A stretch of DNA of 64,000 nucleotides, from positions 14,694,001 through 14,758,000 of the forward strand of contig NC_079515.1 of NCBI RefSeq assembly GCF_000801105.2, given 5' to 3'. Positions 53,972 through 64,000 of the stretch are shown here, in pieces; within the stretch, counting starts at the first letter, position 1, and every line of letters begins with the position of its first letter. The DNA comes from Raphanus sativus. Its lineage: Eukaryota; Streptophyta; Magnoliopsida; Brassicales; Brassicaceae. A program made the position numbers and the translations under genes. Under the pieces are notes generated by a model. That model had not been told where the DNA came from and did not search any database. It worked only from the letters and a program-made list of their open reading frames with translations.

Positions 53972-56900
53972 ATCTTATGCTTTAAGTTCAATTCATGATT
54001 TAGACAATGATGTATTATGGCATGCTAAGCTAGGTCATCCTCACTCTAGAGCACTGAACCTATTTTTGACTAATGTTTCTTTTAAAAATGATGGTTGTGA
54101 GGCATGTATTCTTGGCAAACATTGTAAGTCTGTCTTCCCCAAGTCATCTACTATCTATGAAAACTGATTGGATCTTATACATTCTGATTTTGGACTGCAC
54201 CATGCAAATCTATGGAGAATCATTGATATTTTGTAACATTTTATAGATCAAAAATCTAAATATATTTGGTTAACTTTTTTCTTGAGCAAAATACATGTGG
54301 TTAACTATGATTTCAAACTAAAGATAGAGTACTGGATGCTTGCTTTTATTAATTTCCAGACCTATATAACCAATCACTTTAATGCTAAGATCAAAGTATT
54401 CAGGCCAGAAGAGGGGGGATATACAAGCAATGCTGTCAAAAACCACTTAGCTAAACAAGAGATTATTCATCAAACCAGCTACCCATAGACACCACAACAG
54501 AATAGTGTAGATGAGAGGAAGAATAGACATCTCATGGAGGTAGCAAGGTGTATGATGTTCTACACCAATGTGCCCAAGCGATTTTGGAGTGTTGCTGTCA
54601 TGACAGCATGCTACCTGATCAACAGAACCCCAACAAGGGTCCTTGATGATCTCACATCATATGAGGTATTGAACAAAAGAAAAACCCTATCTTAATCACT
54701 TGCGCATATTTGGGTGTTTGTGCTATGTCTTACAGCCAGGTGAGCAGAGGAATAAGATTGAGGCAAGAAATACTAAGGTTGTGTTCCTTGGCTATTCACC
54801 TACCCAAAAAGGCTACAAGTGCTATGATCCAGAATTAATAATGGTGCTTGTCTCCAGAGATGTAAAGTTTGTGGAATCAAGAGAATATTATGAAGAGAAG
54901 AGTTGAGACAAGCTCAAGGACCTCTCCAAAACATCCTCTGATAGGGCAGACAATCTGAGGCGCATCATGGAGTCTTGGCATCAGTATTGCACAAACCAAA
55001 CCAAGAAGCAAGATCAACAAACAATCATAATAGTGGACATGTCAGGAAGAAAGACAGGGTCTAGAAACTGTGATTGAAGAGGTTGATCAAGCTCGAGATG
55101 ATTCCCATCCTAATCCTAAAGCGAGGAGTCAAGAAGAAGAACCACATACTAGTGAGGTTCATGATCAGGATGAGAGACAACAGGAAGGGATAGTAGAGCA
55201 GCAAACTAAGCAAAGTGTGGAGGCTGAGAAAAAATCCATCCAACTGGAGAAACACAAGAATTTACTTCAACAGTCAAACAATAGCTCATCCCATTCAAGC
55301 AGTCTACTCTCTTGCTCATTATCCAATGGAGCATCAGGCGTTTATCACTAGCATAGATCAAGAGTACATTCCAAAGACTTATGAAGAAGCAATGAAACTT
55401 TATGAATGGAGAGACTCTGTTGGAGATGAGATCAATGCCATGATCAAGAATGATACATGGTATGAAACTGAGCTCACCAAGGGCAAGAATGCAGTGACAA
55501 GCAGGTTGCTCTTAACCATCAAATATCTAGAAAATGGAAAACCAGAAAAGAGGAAGATAAGGCTTGTGGCAAGAGGATACACTCATGTCTATGGGGAAGA
55601 TTACATTGATACATTTGCTCCAGTGGCCAAACTACATACCATCAGGATTGTCCTCTCTTTGGCAGTGAACTTGGAGTGGGATCTGTGGCAGATGAATGTC
55701 AAGAATGCTTTTTTTCAAGGTGAATTAGAAGATGAAGTCTACATGAGACCACCACCTGGTATGGAAAACCTTGTACAGCCAGTGAATGTGCTCAGGCTAA
55801 ATAAAGCAATCTATGGGTTAAAACAATCACCAAAAGCCTGGTACCACAAACTGAGTACAACGTTCAATGGAAGAGGATTCACTACTCAGCAATGCATTGT
55901 GGTCATACTGATATATGTTGGTGATATTATCATCACATGAAGTGATAAGGAATGTTTTATCTTAACCAATGCCTTTCTTAATTCCTTTTTTGATATTAAA
56001 GACTTGGATGAACTAAAGTACTTTATAGGGTTTGAGATATGCCGATCTAAAGAGGGGTTGTTCTTAAAACAAAGAAAGTACACACTTGATTTGTTGAGTG
56101 AGGCAGGTAATCTAGGAGGAAAGACAGCAAAGACTCCACTTGAAGATGGTTATAAAGTGCAACGAAAGGGTGAGTATGAAGACAAGCCCTTTGGAGATAT
56201 GAAGCTGTATTAGATGATGGTTGATAAACTCATCTCACCATCACAAGACCAAACATTTGCTTTGTTGTGAACTAAGTCAGTCAGCAGATGGAGGTGCCAA
56301 GGATTCACCATTGGAACATGGTTGAAAGGATATTGAGGTACCTAAGAGAGGCACCAAGCCAAGGACTTTGGATGGGATGCAATATAAGCACATAAATTGT
56401 AGGATATTGTGATGCTGATTGGGCAGAAGATAGAGTTGATAGGAGATCAACTATTGGGTATTGCACCTTTATTGGAGGCAATCTGGTGAACTGGAAGAGT
56501 AAGAAGCAGAAAGTAGTGTCATGTTGAAGTGCTGAAGCAGAGTATATAACCATGAGGAAGTTTATAAGCGAGTTAACATGCATTAAGAGGCTTCTTAGAG
56601 ACTTAGGAATTGAGACTACAAATCTAATTACTATGCACTGTGATAATCAAGCTGCCATACACATAGCCAGCAACTCATTATGAAAAGACCAAACACATTG
56701 AAGTAAATTGTCAAAAGGTCAGACAAGCTGTAGAGCAGAAGATCATCCTACCTTGTTACAGAAGAAGTGAAGATCAGTTGGTTGACATCTTTGCCAAGGC
56801 TGCAAGTACTAAGATCTGCGAGTTCATACATTCAAAACTTGGACTTGTGGATCTCTCATCACATTAATCCTCTTAACTATGAGGTGTTCTACTCTTTTTT

Positions 56901-57012
56901 CTTAGCTTGGTTTTTATCCCAAAAGGTTTTTTCAAGTTAAGGTTTTAATGAGGGAATGCTTCATGGTTCTCCAAGCTTGAACAAAGTCTCTATAGTCAAT
57001 GTTGAGGGGGAG
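53972..57012 (+). pseudogene. Decayed Ty1/copia polyprotein
   Basis: Pieces in copia order: GAG-pre-integrase (LWHAKLGHPHSRALN, CEACILGKHCKSVF), integrase core fragments around 54280-54700 (VDERKNRHLMEVARCMMFY), the post-integrase region (MRIFGCLCYVLQPGEQRNKI), RT (55215-55940, including WQMNVKNAFFQGELEDEVYM and LNKAIYGLKQSPKAWYHKL) and RNase H (VGYCDADWAEDRVDRRSTIG, about 56400-56680). Several stops and frameshifts separate them. The RT active site reads YVGD in place of YVDD (Gly codon 55920-55922), and a short deletion precedes it. The 5' LTR, gag and PBS are missing: the Athila LTR abuts the pre-integrase domain directly. Confidence 0.85.
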
Positions 57013-57195
57013 TGTTGATATGAAGAAATAAATAGCAGCAAGTGTAAGGAGTAGTGAGATGAAGCAAGGAGAAGCAAGACTGTCCGGAGTGTGCACAAGA
57101 TCAACCTAGCTCGAAGTCCAAGTCTATCCGTACACCTTTACCTAGCTTGGAGTGCAAGAGAGGATAGCTTGGTTAAGTCAAGAAAGGAAACTATG

Positions 57196-57263
<68 letters not shown>

Positions 57264-57790
57264 GTTGGAGGCAAGTTTCAAAGTGGTCCTCCCAGCCGTT
57301 TGGGATCTGTCCCTTTCAGTTTGGCTTTGGCTTTGATCTGCAGCAGTTGGACTCTTCTAGCTTTGTTTATTATTCTAGGATTTACTTGTTTAATAGTTTC
57401 CGGATCTATTTTACTTTCCTATTTATGCATATTTTCAACTTCAAAATTAATCAAGTAATTCAGTTCCTCGATTCTTGTTGTCTATCTCTCTCAATCTCGC
57501 CAATCTCACTCTCTATTAAAGTTCTTCATGTTCTTCTCTTATTCTCATTTAATCCTTATAAAATCACATACTTAATGTTTCAACCGGTTACTCTGAGATG
57601 TGAAGATGTCGATTGAATGCTTCCAGTGAGAGAGTAGATTAATCACACAAAAAGTCAGAGTTAAGAACAAATTAATGCGAGATTGGGACGTCACGGAGAT
57701 CAGAACTACACTCTGAGTTTCTGGAAATTTTGTCGGGCGTAAGAGGAAGAAGATATCTAACTAGACTTGGATTCCTAAGGACGTGGACGT
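57013..57790 (+). repeat. Probable 3' LTR of the copia element
   Basis: A purine tract TTGAGGGGGAG (57002-57012) is followed by TGTTGATATGAAGAAATAAA, a typical copia LTR start. The 3' edge is not certain, since no second LTR copy is in the window for comparison; GGACGTATCA near 57785 is one candidate end. Confidence 0.5.
57196..57262. repeat. (TA)n-(GA)n microsatellite
   Basis: About 17 TA units run into about 15 GA units inside the copia LTR. Likely length-variable. Confidence 0.95.
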
Positions 57791-59130
57791 ATCATAATAT
57801 TTAAAAATGATTGGCTTAATACCAAAATGCAATAAAATCCCACCATAATTTTTAGAAAGGACATGTGGCATTTTTCCCCTATAAAAAACAACATTATTAT
57901 GTAAGATATGGTTGTACATAATTATCCGAATCAAAGATGTCCAAAAAAATATTTGAAACCAAAAAAAAACAAAATTATTAAATTTAAACTTTTTCATTAC
58001 AAAAAATAAATAAATAGTAATTTCATTTAGTGCAAGATGCAAATTTCTATTTAGACCAATTTCTAAGATAGAGATCAAAGATTCCAAAGTCGACTGAATC
58101 CTATGTAACATAGAAACGGAAGCGGGTACGTGAAAGCGGAAGCGTATGGAAGCGCAGAAGCGAAATGTTTTAAAAAATTAGGAAACGGGTACGTGTTAGA
58201 AGCGTATATCTATATATATTAAAATATAAGAAATGTTTATATAATCTAGGACTAAAAATCATGTGATTTAAATTTAAAATAAAACTTTTATTAATTTATA
58301 ATAATTTTGAAGTGATTCCTTATTAAAACTATAAGAATACACATAAATTAAATTTAAAACAAAGTATTAGATTTATTATTTTAAAAACTTTATAAATTTA
58401 TTGACATACTATATTTATGTGCTATGTCTTTAATAAAAACTTCAATGCATAAAGATAATTTATAGTATTAGTTTTAATATTTGTATATTTCTATTCTGTT
58501 TAACTTATTACTATTAAAATTTTGATTTTATATAAACTAAAAAACTATGATTTTATATTTTTATGAATTATGACAATGAGTTCTGAAAAAAAAAGCGTGA
58601 TTCTAAAACGGAATCGTAAGTTTCCAACGTGTTTTTAAAGAGAATATTATAAAAATGTTTTGGAAACGAGATTTCGTAAGCTTTCACAAGGTTCCAATTC
58701 CAATTCTGGTTCCGAAGCGGGAAGCAGACATCGAATGAAGCTTCCGTGTAACCTAATCTCAAGTTGATTGAATCTCATAACCTAATTTATTTTCAATCGA
58801 TTTCGTGAAAAAAATAATAATGTTTTAGGTCCATCATCTATTTGTTATTGTTTTGGTCCAATTTGTTTTTAATAAAAATTGTTCGGCCCATCTTATTATA
58901 TAATAACTTAAAACATGTGTATAGATGTCAAATATGTATCATATAAACTCATCCATAAAACGAAGCGAAGGTCTAGTTAATATGTATTTTTGCATCTTCA
59001 AAACATGAAAGGATTGCATTCAATTCAATCTGTGATTCCGTATTTTATTTTTGCTAGTGGAAAACTTATTTTTTCAGATTTATTACAAACACATCGTTTC
59101 TCATAATAAAAGAAAAAATAAATTACAACA
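57791..59130. other. AT-rich spacer with a possible degenerate Helitron
   Basis: No gene was seen. Between 58100 and 58760 there are several GGAAGCG/GAAGCG words. A candidate Helitron start A|TCTATATATATTAAAATATA occurs near 58208, and GAAGCGAAGGTCTAG|T near 58976 resembles a worn 3' end, but no clean hairpin was found. Confidence 0.3.
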
Positions 59131-59200
59131 CAACCATCACAATCATTCATATAAATAAATAGACTTCATACAGAATAATATTCTGATGATAATACACACC

Positions 59201-59560
59201 TCAAAGAAACAAGAAAGAACCGGCGATGGATGTAACACCAACAACGAACGCAGAGAGGCTAAGAGCAGCCGCCCCATTGTCAGCAGCATCGGTAGAAGGT
59301 GAAGGTCCATTGCTACCGTAGGAGGAGTCACTTCCTAGAGGACCAGCCACAGCCACGTCACCATCACCTGGAGAAGCAGCTGCATCGTCGTCGGTGGTTC
59401 CAATGGTATCCTCGCTCACTGGAGCTTCGACATCAGTTTTGGGAGCCGCCGGAGCTTTGGAGGGTGACGCTGAAGGAGACGGAGAGGATGCAGCTGCAGC
59501 AAGGCCAAGGACAGTCAAGAACACGAGGCCAAAAACTACGATAGCGTTTTGGCGACCCAT
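59201..59560 (-). CDS. BCP1: Anther/pollen arabinogalactan-type protein BCP1
   Basis: A 119-residue intact frame in one exon: a hydrophobic signal peptide ([20 protein letters not shown], cleavage about residue 24), a Ser/Pro/Ala-rich stretch with SP and AP dipeptides that are arabinogalactan glycosylation sites (~25-42), an acidic Gly/Ser/Asp-rich middle ([20 protein letters not shown]) and a hydrophobic C-terminus ([20 protein letters not shown]) of GPI-anchor type. Length and sequence agree with my memory of Brassica BCP1, which is expressed in tapetum and pollen and needed for pollen development. The protein would sit on the outer plasma membrane or wall. A TATA box lies ~95 bases upstream. 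CACTA elements begin less than 1 kb upstream of the start codon. Confidence 0.92.
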   Translation of the reverse strand: MGRQNAIVVFGLVFLTVLGLAAAASSPSPSASPSKAPAAPKTDVEAPVSEDTIGTTDDDAAASPGDGDVAVAGPLGSDSSYGSNGPSPSTDAADNGAAALSLSAFVVGVTSIAGSFLFL

Positions 59561-59654
59561 TTTTCTCTCTCCCCTTTTAGGTAGCTCTCTTTTATTTTAT
59601 TGTAGGTTTGAGGTATAGAGATTGTGATGATTGGAGAGAAGATGAGTTTGTAGT

Positions 59655-59664
59655 GTATATATAG
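59655..59664 (-). promoter_or_regulatory. TATA box of BCP1
   Basis: CTATATATAC on the minus strand, 95-104 bases before the ATG at 59560, within otherwise mixed sequence. Confidence 0.6.
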
Positions 59665-59699
59665 TAGTCTTGCGTGTCTGAAACAAAAGAAAATTAGAA

Positions 59700-60310
59700 A
59701 GCCTTTGTAGGACGAAAAAGGAGTACCGTTCAACCAAATGTAGATTGTCCGGAGTGGCTAAAAATGGGTTTGCTAAAATATATATTTTTGAATGGTAACA
59801 AGCCAAAATTAAGAAAAAGAATGGTAACATGCCAATGAAATGATTCAATACGAAGTTATGTTTTGAATGGTTGATGAACCCAATAAAATGAATGTATATT
59901 GTATACCGTATATGAATTTAAATGCGTTTTATAGAGAGCCTGATAGTCTGATTTCTAACCAAAATGACTGCATACAATAACTTTCTAACGGCGGGTTAGA
60001 ACAAGAAATCAGTTCAATCTAGGGATTTCAATTGAAATCTCTAGAGAGCTACTATTCGAGGAAGATGAAATTAATCAAATCTTGTTCACGGCTTTTAAAA
60101 GAAAATGAAGTGAATCAAATCCCTTTCAAGGTATAAAGCAAAAGCTAGTTTATTAATTATCAAAATCTATCTTATAAAAGTCATAAGAGAGTTTTTTTTT
60201 TTTCATAAGAGAGTTCTTTATAAAAAACATTTTAAATCGTCATTAAAATCTTTAGTCTAATAAGAAAAGGCAAAACACAAAGCCATAAATAAAAATAAAA
60301 GTTGCCGTTG
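59700..60310. other. BCP1 upstream region
   Basis: AT-rich DNA without a gene. It presumably includes the anther promoter of BCP1; I could not identify specific regulatory boxes beyond the TATA. Confidence 0.4.
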
Positions 60311-60313
60311 AGC

Positions 60314-60420
60314 TCTAAAATGTTGCTGCATCAGGTCCCCCATGGTGAGAAGGATTTGTCAGCGAATCAGAAGGCACGTCTGGCGGGAAGTAGCATGACA
60401 GATACTTCACATTGAACACA
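60314..60420 (-). pseudogene. Possible exon end cut off by a CACTA insertion
   Basis: On the minus strand, immediately after the CACTA terminus, a frame reads FNVKYLSCYFPPDVPSDSLT and continues about 15 residues to TAG near 60314. The composition looks protein-coding rather than random, but I do not recognise the family, and its upstream part would be beyond the CACTA element, outside the window. It may be chance. Confidence 0.2.
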
Positions 60421-60439
60421 TTCACTACAAGAAAACACG

Positions 60440-60915
60440 ATGATACCGAGGGACATTTTCTTCGGTATTTCGTCGGAATAAGCGTATTCCGACGAAATAC
60501 CGAGGAAAATATCCCTCGAAAACATGTCCTCGAAATTTCATTTTCCCTCGAAATGTCCTCGAAAATTTGTGACGGAATTTCGAGGAAATATAATTCCGAG
60601 GATATTTAGAGGACTGTCCTTCGTCGAAGAGGTCCTCGGTATATATTGAGGAACAATTCCCTCGGTATATACCGAGGATTATACCGAGGGAAAACACCTA
60701 CGAAAGTTTTCGAGGAAACAGTTTCGTCGGAAAATTCCGAGGGACTTTTTCCTCGAAAATTTCGAGGACCAGTGTTCCTCGGAATATTTCGAGGGACAGT
60801 TTCCTCGAAAATTTTCGAGGAAAGCAGCCTTCGAAAATTTTCGAGGAAACTGTCCCTCGGAATATTCCGAGGAACACTTCCCTCGGTATATACCGAGGAC
60901 AGCTGTTCCTCGGAA
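60440..60915. repeat. Subterminal repeats of the CACTA element
   Basis: Dense direct and inverted copies of CCGAGGAA/TTCCTCGG-type words, including perfect palindromes such as CCTCGAAAATTTTCGAGG and CCTCGGTATATACCGAGG. In En/Spm-type elements such arrays bind the TnpA-type protein. The open frames on both strands here are by-products of the repeats. Confidence 0.85.
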
Positions 60916-61057
60916 TATATTGAAAATTATTATTTTTTTCAAAAATTATTTTTTAAAAAAAAAAATATTTTTAAAATTTAAATTGAAAGCATATTATTTA
61001 AAATTCAAAGTCATACAAATGAAAAGAAAACATTTAGAGTTTTTGAAAGAAATTAAA

Positions 61058-61503
61058 CTACGGGGTTTGGAAGTCCGGGTCTGGCATGGTCGGGAAGTCG
61101 ACGTTGGCGTTCGGGTTCATGCTCCTCATCATCGCCATCATTTGCTCGTTCAGCTTCCTCTGTGCCTCCCAGCCCGCCTCTTGACTCGCCACCATGGACT
61201 CCAGCGCAGATATGCGAGCATCCTTGTCCCTCATCTGACTTAGAAGGACTTCTTGATCAACAAAGGACGGTGGTGGTGCAGAAGCAGACGGAACCGAGGG
61301 AGACCGACGAGCCAAACCGAACAAACGGCCCTTCTTCTTTGGAACCGACTGAAAAAGAAAGTGTCAAATTTAAATAATATAAAAAATGGATTGAACTTTA
61401 AAAAATGAACTTACCGCTTCAACGATTTGGTTGATCCGAACCCGAGGCAAGCCGGTCGATCCCGTCGAATCGTCATCCTCGGTTTGAAGCTGAGACACTT
61501 CCT
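61058..61503 (-). pseudogene. CACTA transposase-type gene, last two exons (interrupted)
   Basis: The last exon (61348-61058) encodes VPKKKGRLFGLARRSPSVPS, then a coiled coil (DARISALESMVASQEAGWEA, KLNEQMMAMMRSMNPN) and ends at TAG 61058-61060. It is joined through a TTTTTCAG acceptor and a GTAAGTTC donor (intron 61349-61414) to an exon reading EVSQLQTEDDDSTGSTGLPR and VRINQIVEA. That exon is cut at 61503 by the inner CACTA element and resumes at 63971-64000 (VTLIDSQMEQ). The features fit the C-terminal part of plant Ptta/En-Spm transposase-type proteins. Exon and intron phases agree. Confidence 0.7.
61501..61503. repeat. Target-site duplication CCT
   Basis: CCT before the inner CACTA end, repeated at 63968-63970: three bases, as expected for CACTA insertion. 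Confidence 0.85.
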
Positions 61504-63967
61504 CACTACAAGAAATATGTACATTCTTAGCTCACGATAAATGCTATCGTAGGCTTTTCATAGCGTTTTATGATCTGCTATGTCATCGGCAGCCATCATA
61601 GATACCCTCTCTACGATAGCATTTTCTTTTACGCTATGTAATGTATAGATATGATAGCAATAAACGAATGCAATTATTAACATAACTATGACACAATTTT
61701 TTTGTTACAAATTGATTACGATTAATATTTTGTGCTATGATAAGCCATTATGCAATAGCTATTATATTTTATTTATTAAATAAAAAATAATTCTAATTAG
61801 AAAATAAAAATGAAAACAAATTTTATTTATAAACTAAATTTGGTTTACACATAAATTCCAGTTTATAAAACTAACCAGAATTAAGAAAATCTAAGTAAAA
61901 CCAGAAACAAAAAAAAAACTAAACTCTTCTTCCTCTTGCCATCTCCACGTCTCATCTTCTTCGAACGTCCAGTGTTTACCTTTCTCTGCCATCTTCGAAT
62001 TCTATCGCTTCTCAACTCTTAAGAGTGTGCTGGGCGAAATCAGTTGTTGATATCATCACTCCTGCCGCAGTGGAACCCAATTCAAGACTTAGACTGAGCT
62101 TGTAACTACACTGAAGAAGCCAAAACAATACTGAGTTTATGAACTGAAAATTTGAGATAACACATGTGCAAAGAGCCAACAGATAAGAAGAACAAAGAGA
62201 TCAGACTGACTCAAGCGACAAGCAAACAAAATGCTACAGCGCCAACTGGTAGAGCTTAATAACGCTTAAGTTGATAAAAAAATTAAAGACCAAAAACGAA
62301 AGCAGGTAAGAAATGTGTGTATACCTGAGAAGAAATGCTTGTCGTGAGCTTTAGAAACCAAGGTAACAAGGTATGTGACAATACAAACAAAGCAGCCAAA
62401 AACGCAATCAAAATAGCCAACCTGGAAAAAATTACAGCAAGGTCAAAAGAAAGAAACAGAGACCATCACTATGGACAGGAACAAGTGAGAGTCAATCTTT
62501 CCTCTGATCAGGAAAGATATTCAGAGGATTGTCAAGGTACTTCCTCGCCAACTTCTTCACCCAAGTAGGCATAGTTTCTGAGAAAAGCATGCTTTGTCTC
62601 TTTTGTAGTTCTGTGGGAGATTCTCAAGAATCAGACTCCACAGCCTCCTCAAACCCAACAGCAAGTATCTGGTCACCTAACAACATAAGAACCTGAAAAG
62701 TTTACAACAAAAGAACCCAACAGCAAGCATCTGCTGGATATGTCTTCTCCTCCATCCTGAAAAGCTAGTAATAATATTTTTTAAAAACAGTCCAGACAAG
62801 AGAAATGGATCAAAGATATTAACATAGACTGCTGCAACCTCTCACCTTGAGGAGTAGACTGAAAACCACAGTCGGTGAGATGATATGGCCACTATATCTT
62901 CACCGCCGTCGTCCTCTTCCTCTGTCTTCTCCGTCTCTGCTACCGAGGAAGAGAAGCTCTGCCGCGGGTTCGCCTCTGTCAAAACGCCATCAGATTCAAA
63001 ACAGAGGAAGTGAGGGAGAGATGGAAATAGAGAGAGAGCAAATTTGACCTCGCAGATGGTGGAGAGTCGTCGGGTTTCTTCCTCGAGCCGTTCACAACTT
63101 TCGGCAAATTTGATGTTGTATTTGCAACAGCCAAACATTGTCCTGAGCCTTCCAAATGCAACAGCCAAACTGATGGTCACAACACCACAGTTATAAGCAC
63201 TTTTAAGCTCCAAAATCAAGGAACAACACAAAGCTAAAACAAGTCACACCAGTTACCAAACTATACTGATTGATTATGTACAGAAAATGAAACCCGTAGT
63301 ACAGAGAGAACCAGAACACACGGAGAACCATATATCGAAACCCAGACACATAAACACAGATGGAAAGACAGGAAAAATCAAACCAGAGATAAGAACAATC
63401 TAAATCGAGGACTAATACAGAACAATCATTTATCCCCAATTCAAAACCCTAACACTAAAACTAATTGAAACCATACTCCATGACTAATACAAAACAATAA
63501 ATAGCAGAAGAAGAAGGGAGAACGACGATTCCATGAGGACTCTTGTCGGAGGAGAGAACGAGAAGGAGAGTCGGAGGAGACTGGTCGGTGTCGAGAGAGA
63601 AAGATAGGAGAAGAGGAGCGGAGAGGAGGAAGAGATATCGGTGGGACTCTTTTTTTTAATAGGGTTTCAGTTTCTAAAGAGAGTTGGACTTTTTCTTTTC
63701 AAGTCTATCGGCCAATAATTTTTTTTATTAGCTTAAGTATCTAAAAGTGATATCACGAGAGGGAAAAATTATGTATTTGGCGCTCGCTTAATTTTTATCC
63801 GAGTATTGGCGAAATTAGTTCCCGCTTAGTAATATTATAGCATTTACTCTATCATAGCTTTTATCTAATGCTATTAAAAAATATGAAAATTTAAAAATTA
63901 TCAACGATAGCAGTTCAGTAAAACGTGCTATAATAATATGCTATCAATGTAGACTTTTTTTGTAGTG
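61504..63967. mobile_element. Complete non-autonomous CACTA element nested in the first
   Basis: Terminal inverted repeats CACTACAAGAAATATGTACA (left) and CACTACAAAAAAAGTCTACA (right, reverse complement of the end at 63967). Both are followed by arrays of GATAGCA/TGCTATC words (61540-61760 and 63825-63950). Length is 2464 bp. The interior shows no transposase; it includes a purine-rich block (63500-63650) and AT-rich DNA. The subterminal repeat word differs from that of the host CACTA element, so it belongs to another family. Confidence 0.88.
62842..63231 (-). other. Unidentified open frame inside the nested CACTA element
   Basis: A 129-codon frame (MCCSLILELKSAYNCGVVTI...) with an acidic patch (ETEKTEEEDDGGEDIVAISS). 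No domain is recognised and other frames overlap it. It may be captured host sequence or chance; there is no evidence for expression. Confidence 0.2.
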
Positions 63968-63970
63968 CCT

Positions 63971-64000
63971 GTTCCATCTGACTGTCGATGAGGGTGACCA
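63971..64000 (-). pseudogene. Continuation of the interrupted CACTA transposase-type exon
   Basis: Minus-strand codons VTLIDSQMEQ lead, across the nested element and its CCT duplication, into the exon at 61503. The reading frame is kept if one copy of CCT and the element are removed. Confidence 0.6.

Larger units (their letters stand above)
60423..64000 (-). mobile_element. CACTA (En/Spm-type) element, one end in window
   Basis: The terminus CACTACAAGAAAACACGATG at 60423 is the usual Brassicaceae CACTA end. It is followed by ~500 bp of subterminal repeats (60440-60915) and then a transposase-type gene on the minus strand. The other end is beyond 64000. A second CACTA element lies inside it at 61504-63967. 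Confidence 0.8.

Noticed and set aside
58100..58760. Candidate inverted-repeat MITE with GGAAGCG-type ends
   Set aside because: Only short, imperfect inverse similarity and no clear target-site duplication were found.
60412..60981. Several open frames of 65-111 codons on both strands
   Set aside because: They arise from the repeated CCGAGGAA-type subterminal words of the CACTA element and show no protein domain.

Overview
This is plant nuclear DNA, almost certainly from a Brassica (Brassicaceae) chromosome arm. Two host genes can be recognised from their proteins. One is a calmodulin-like protein resembling Arabidopsis CML25 (22.4-22.9 kb, + strand). The other is the anther/pollen arabinogalactan-type protein BCP1 (59.2-59.6 kb, - strand), first described from Brassica. 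From memory, their Arabidopsis homologues (At1g24620 and At1g24520) lie close together on chromosome 1. A 69-codon minus-strand gene at 23.8-24.0 kb may be a third host gene. No tRNA, rRNA or CRISPR array was seen.

Nearly everything else is transposable-element DNA, much of it nested and broken. Left part (0-22 kb): a LINE-like tail, an Athila-type Ty3/gypsy fragment on the minus strand (gag, PBS, partial LTR) cut by the 5' end of a Helitron, and then a ~9 kb Mutator-like element. That element carries a MULE transposase gene (+) and a six-exon DUF1985-Ulp1 protease gene (-), as in KAONASHI-type MULEs. It is studded with palindromes of the type AGACGACTTA...TAAGTCGTCT, and a ~665 bp near-perfect hairpin sits just upstream of the transposase. 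Next come a tandemly duplicated ~850 bp segment, a 1.07 kb Ty1/copia-like miniature element with a 5 bp TSD (AATTC), an Athila LTR stub and a second gypsy-type LTR.

Middle (26.8-46.0 kb): two chromodomain-type Ty3/gypsy elements of one family, both on the minus strand. The inner one (29420-39849, TSD GTACT) is inserted in the integrase region of the outer one (26805-46025, TSD TGCAG). The inner element contains a 100-N gap flanked by a ~1.5 kb direct duplication rich in small indels. Removing that duplication gives the inner element the same length as the outer, so it is probably an unmerged contig overlap rather than biology.

Right part (46.0-64.0 kb): an Athila-type element on the plus strand (46541-53971) lacks most of gag and pol but keeps a retropepsin fragment and several ORFs full of in-frame Ser-Ile-Asp motifs written as TCGATCGAY. 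A 1056 bp non-autonomous Helitron sits inside it. A decayed Ty1/copia polyprotein follows, then BCP1, then a CACTA element (from 60423, running off the window) whose transposase-type gene is interrupted by a second, complete 2464 bp CACTA element with TSD CCT.

The genes do not form a pathway. The window shows a gene-poor interval in which a short host microsyntenic block was expanded by successive insertions. Several order-of-insertion relations can be read directly from target-site duplications.
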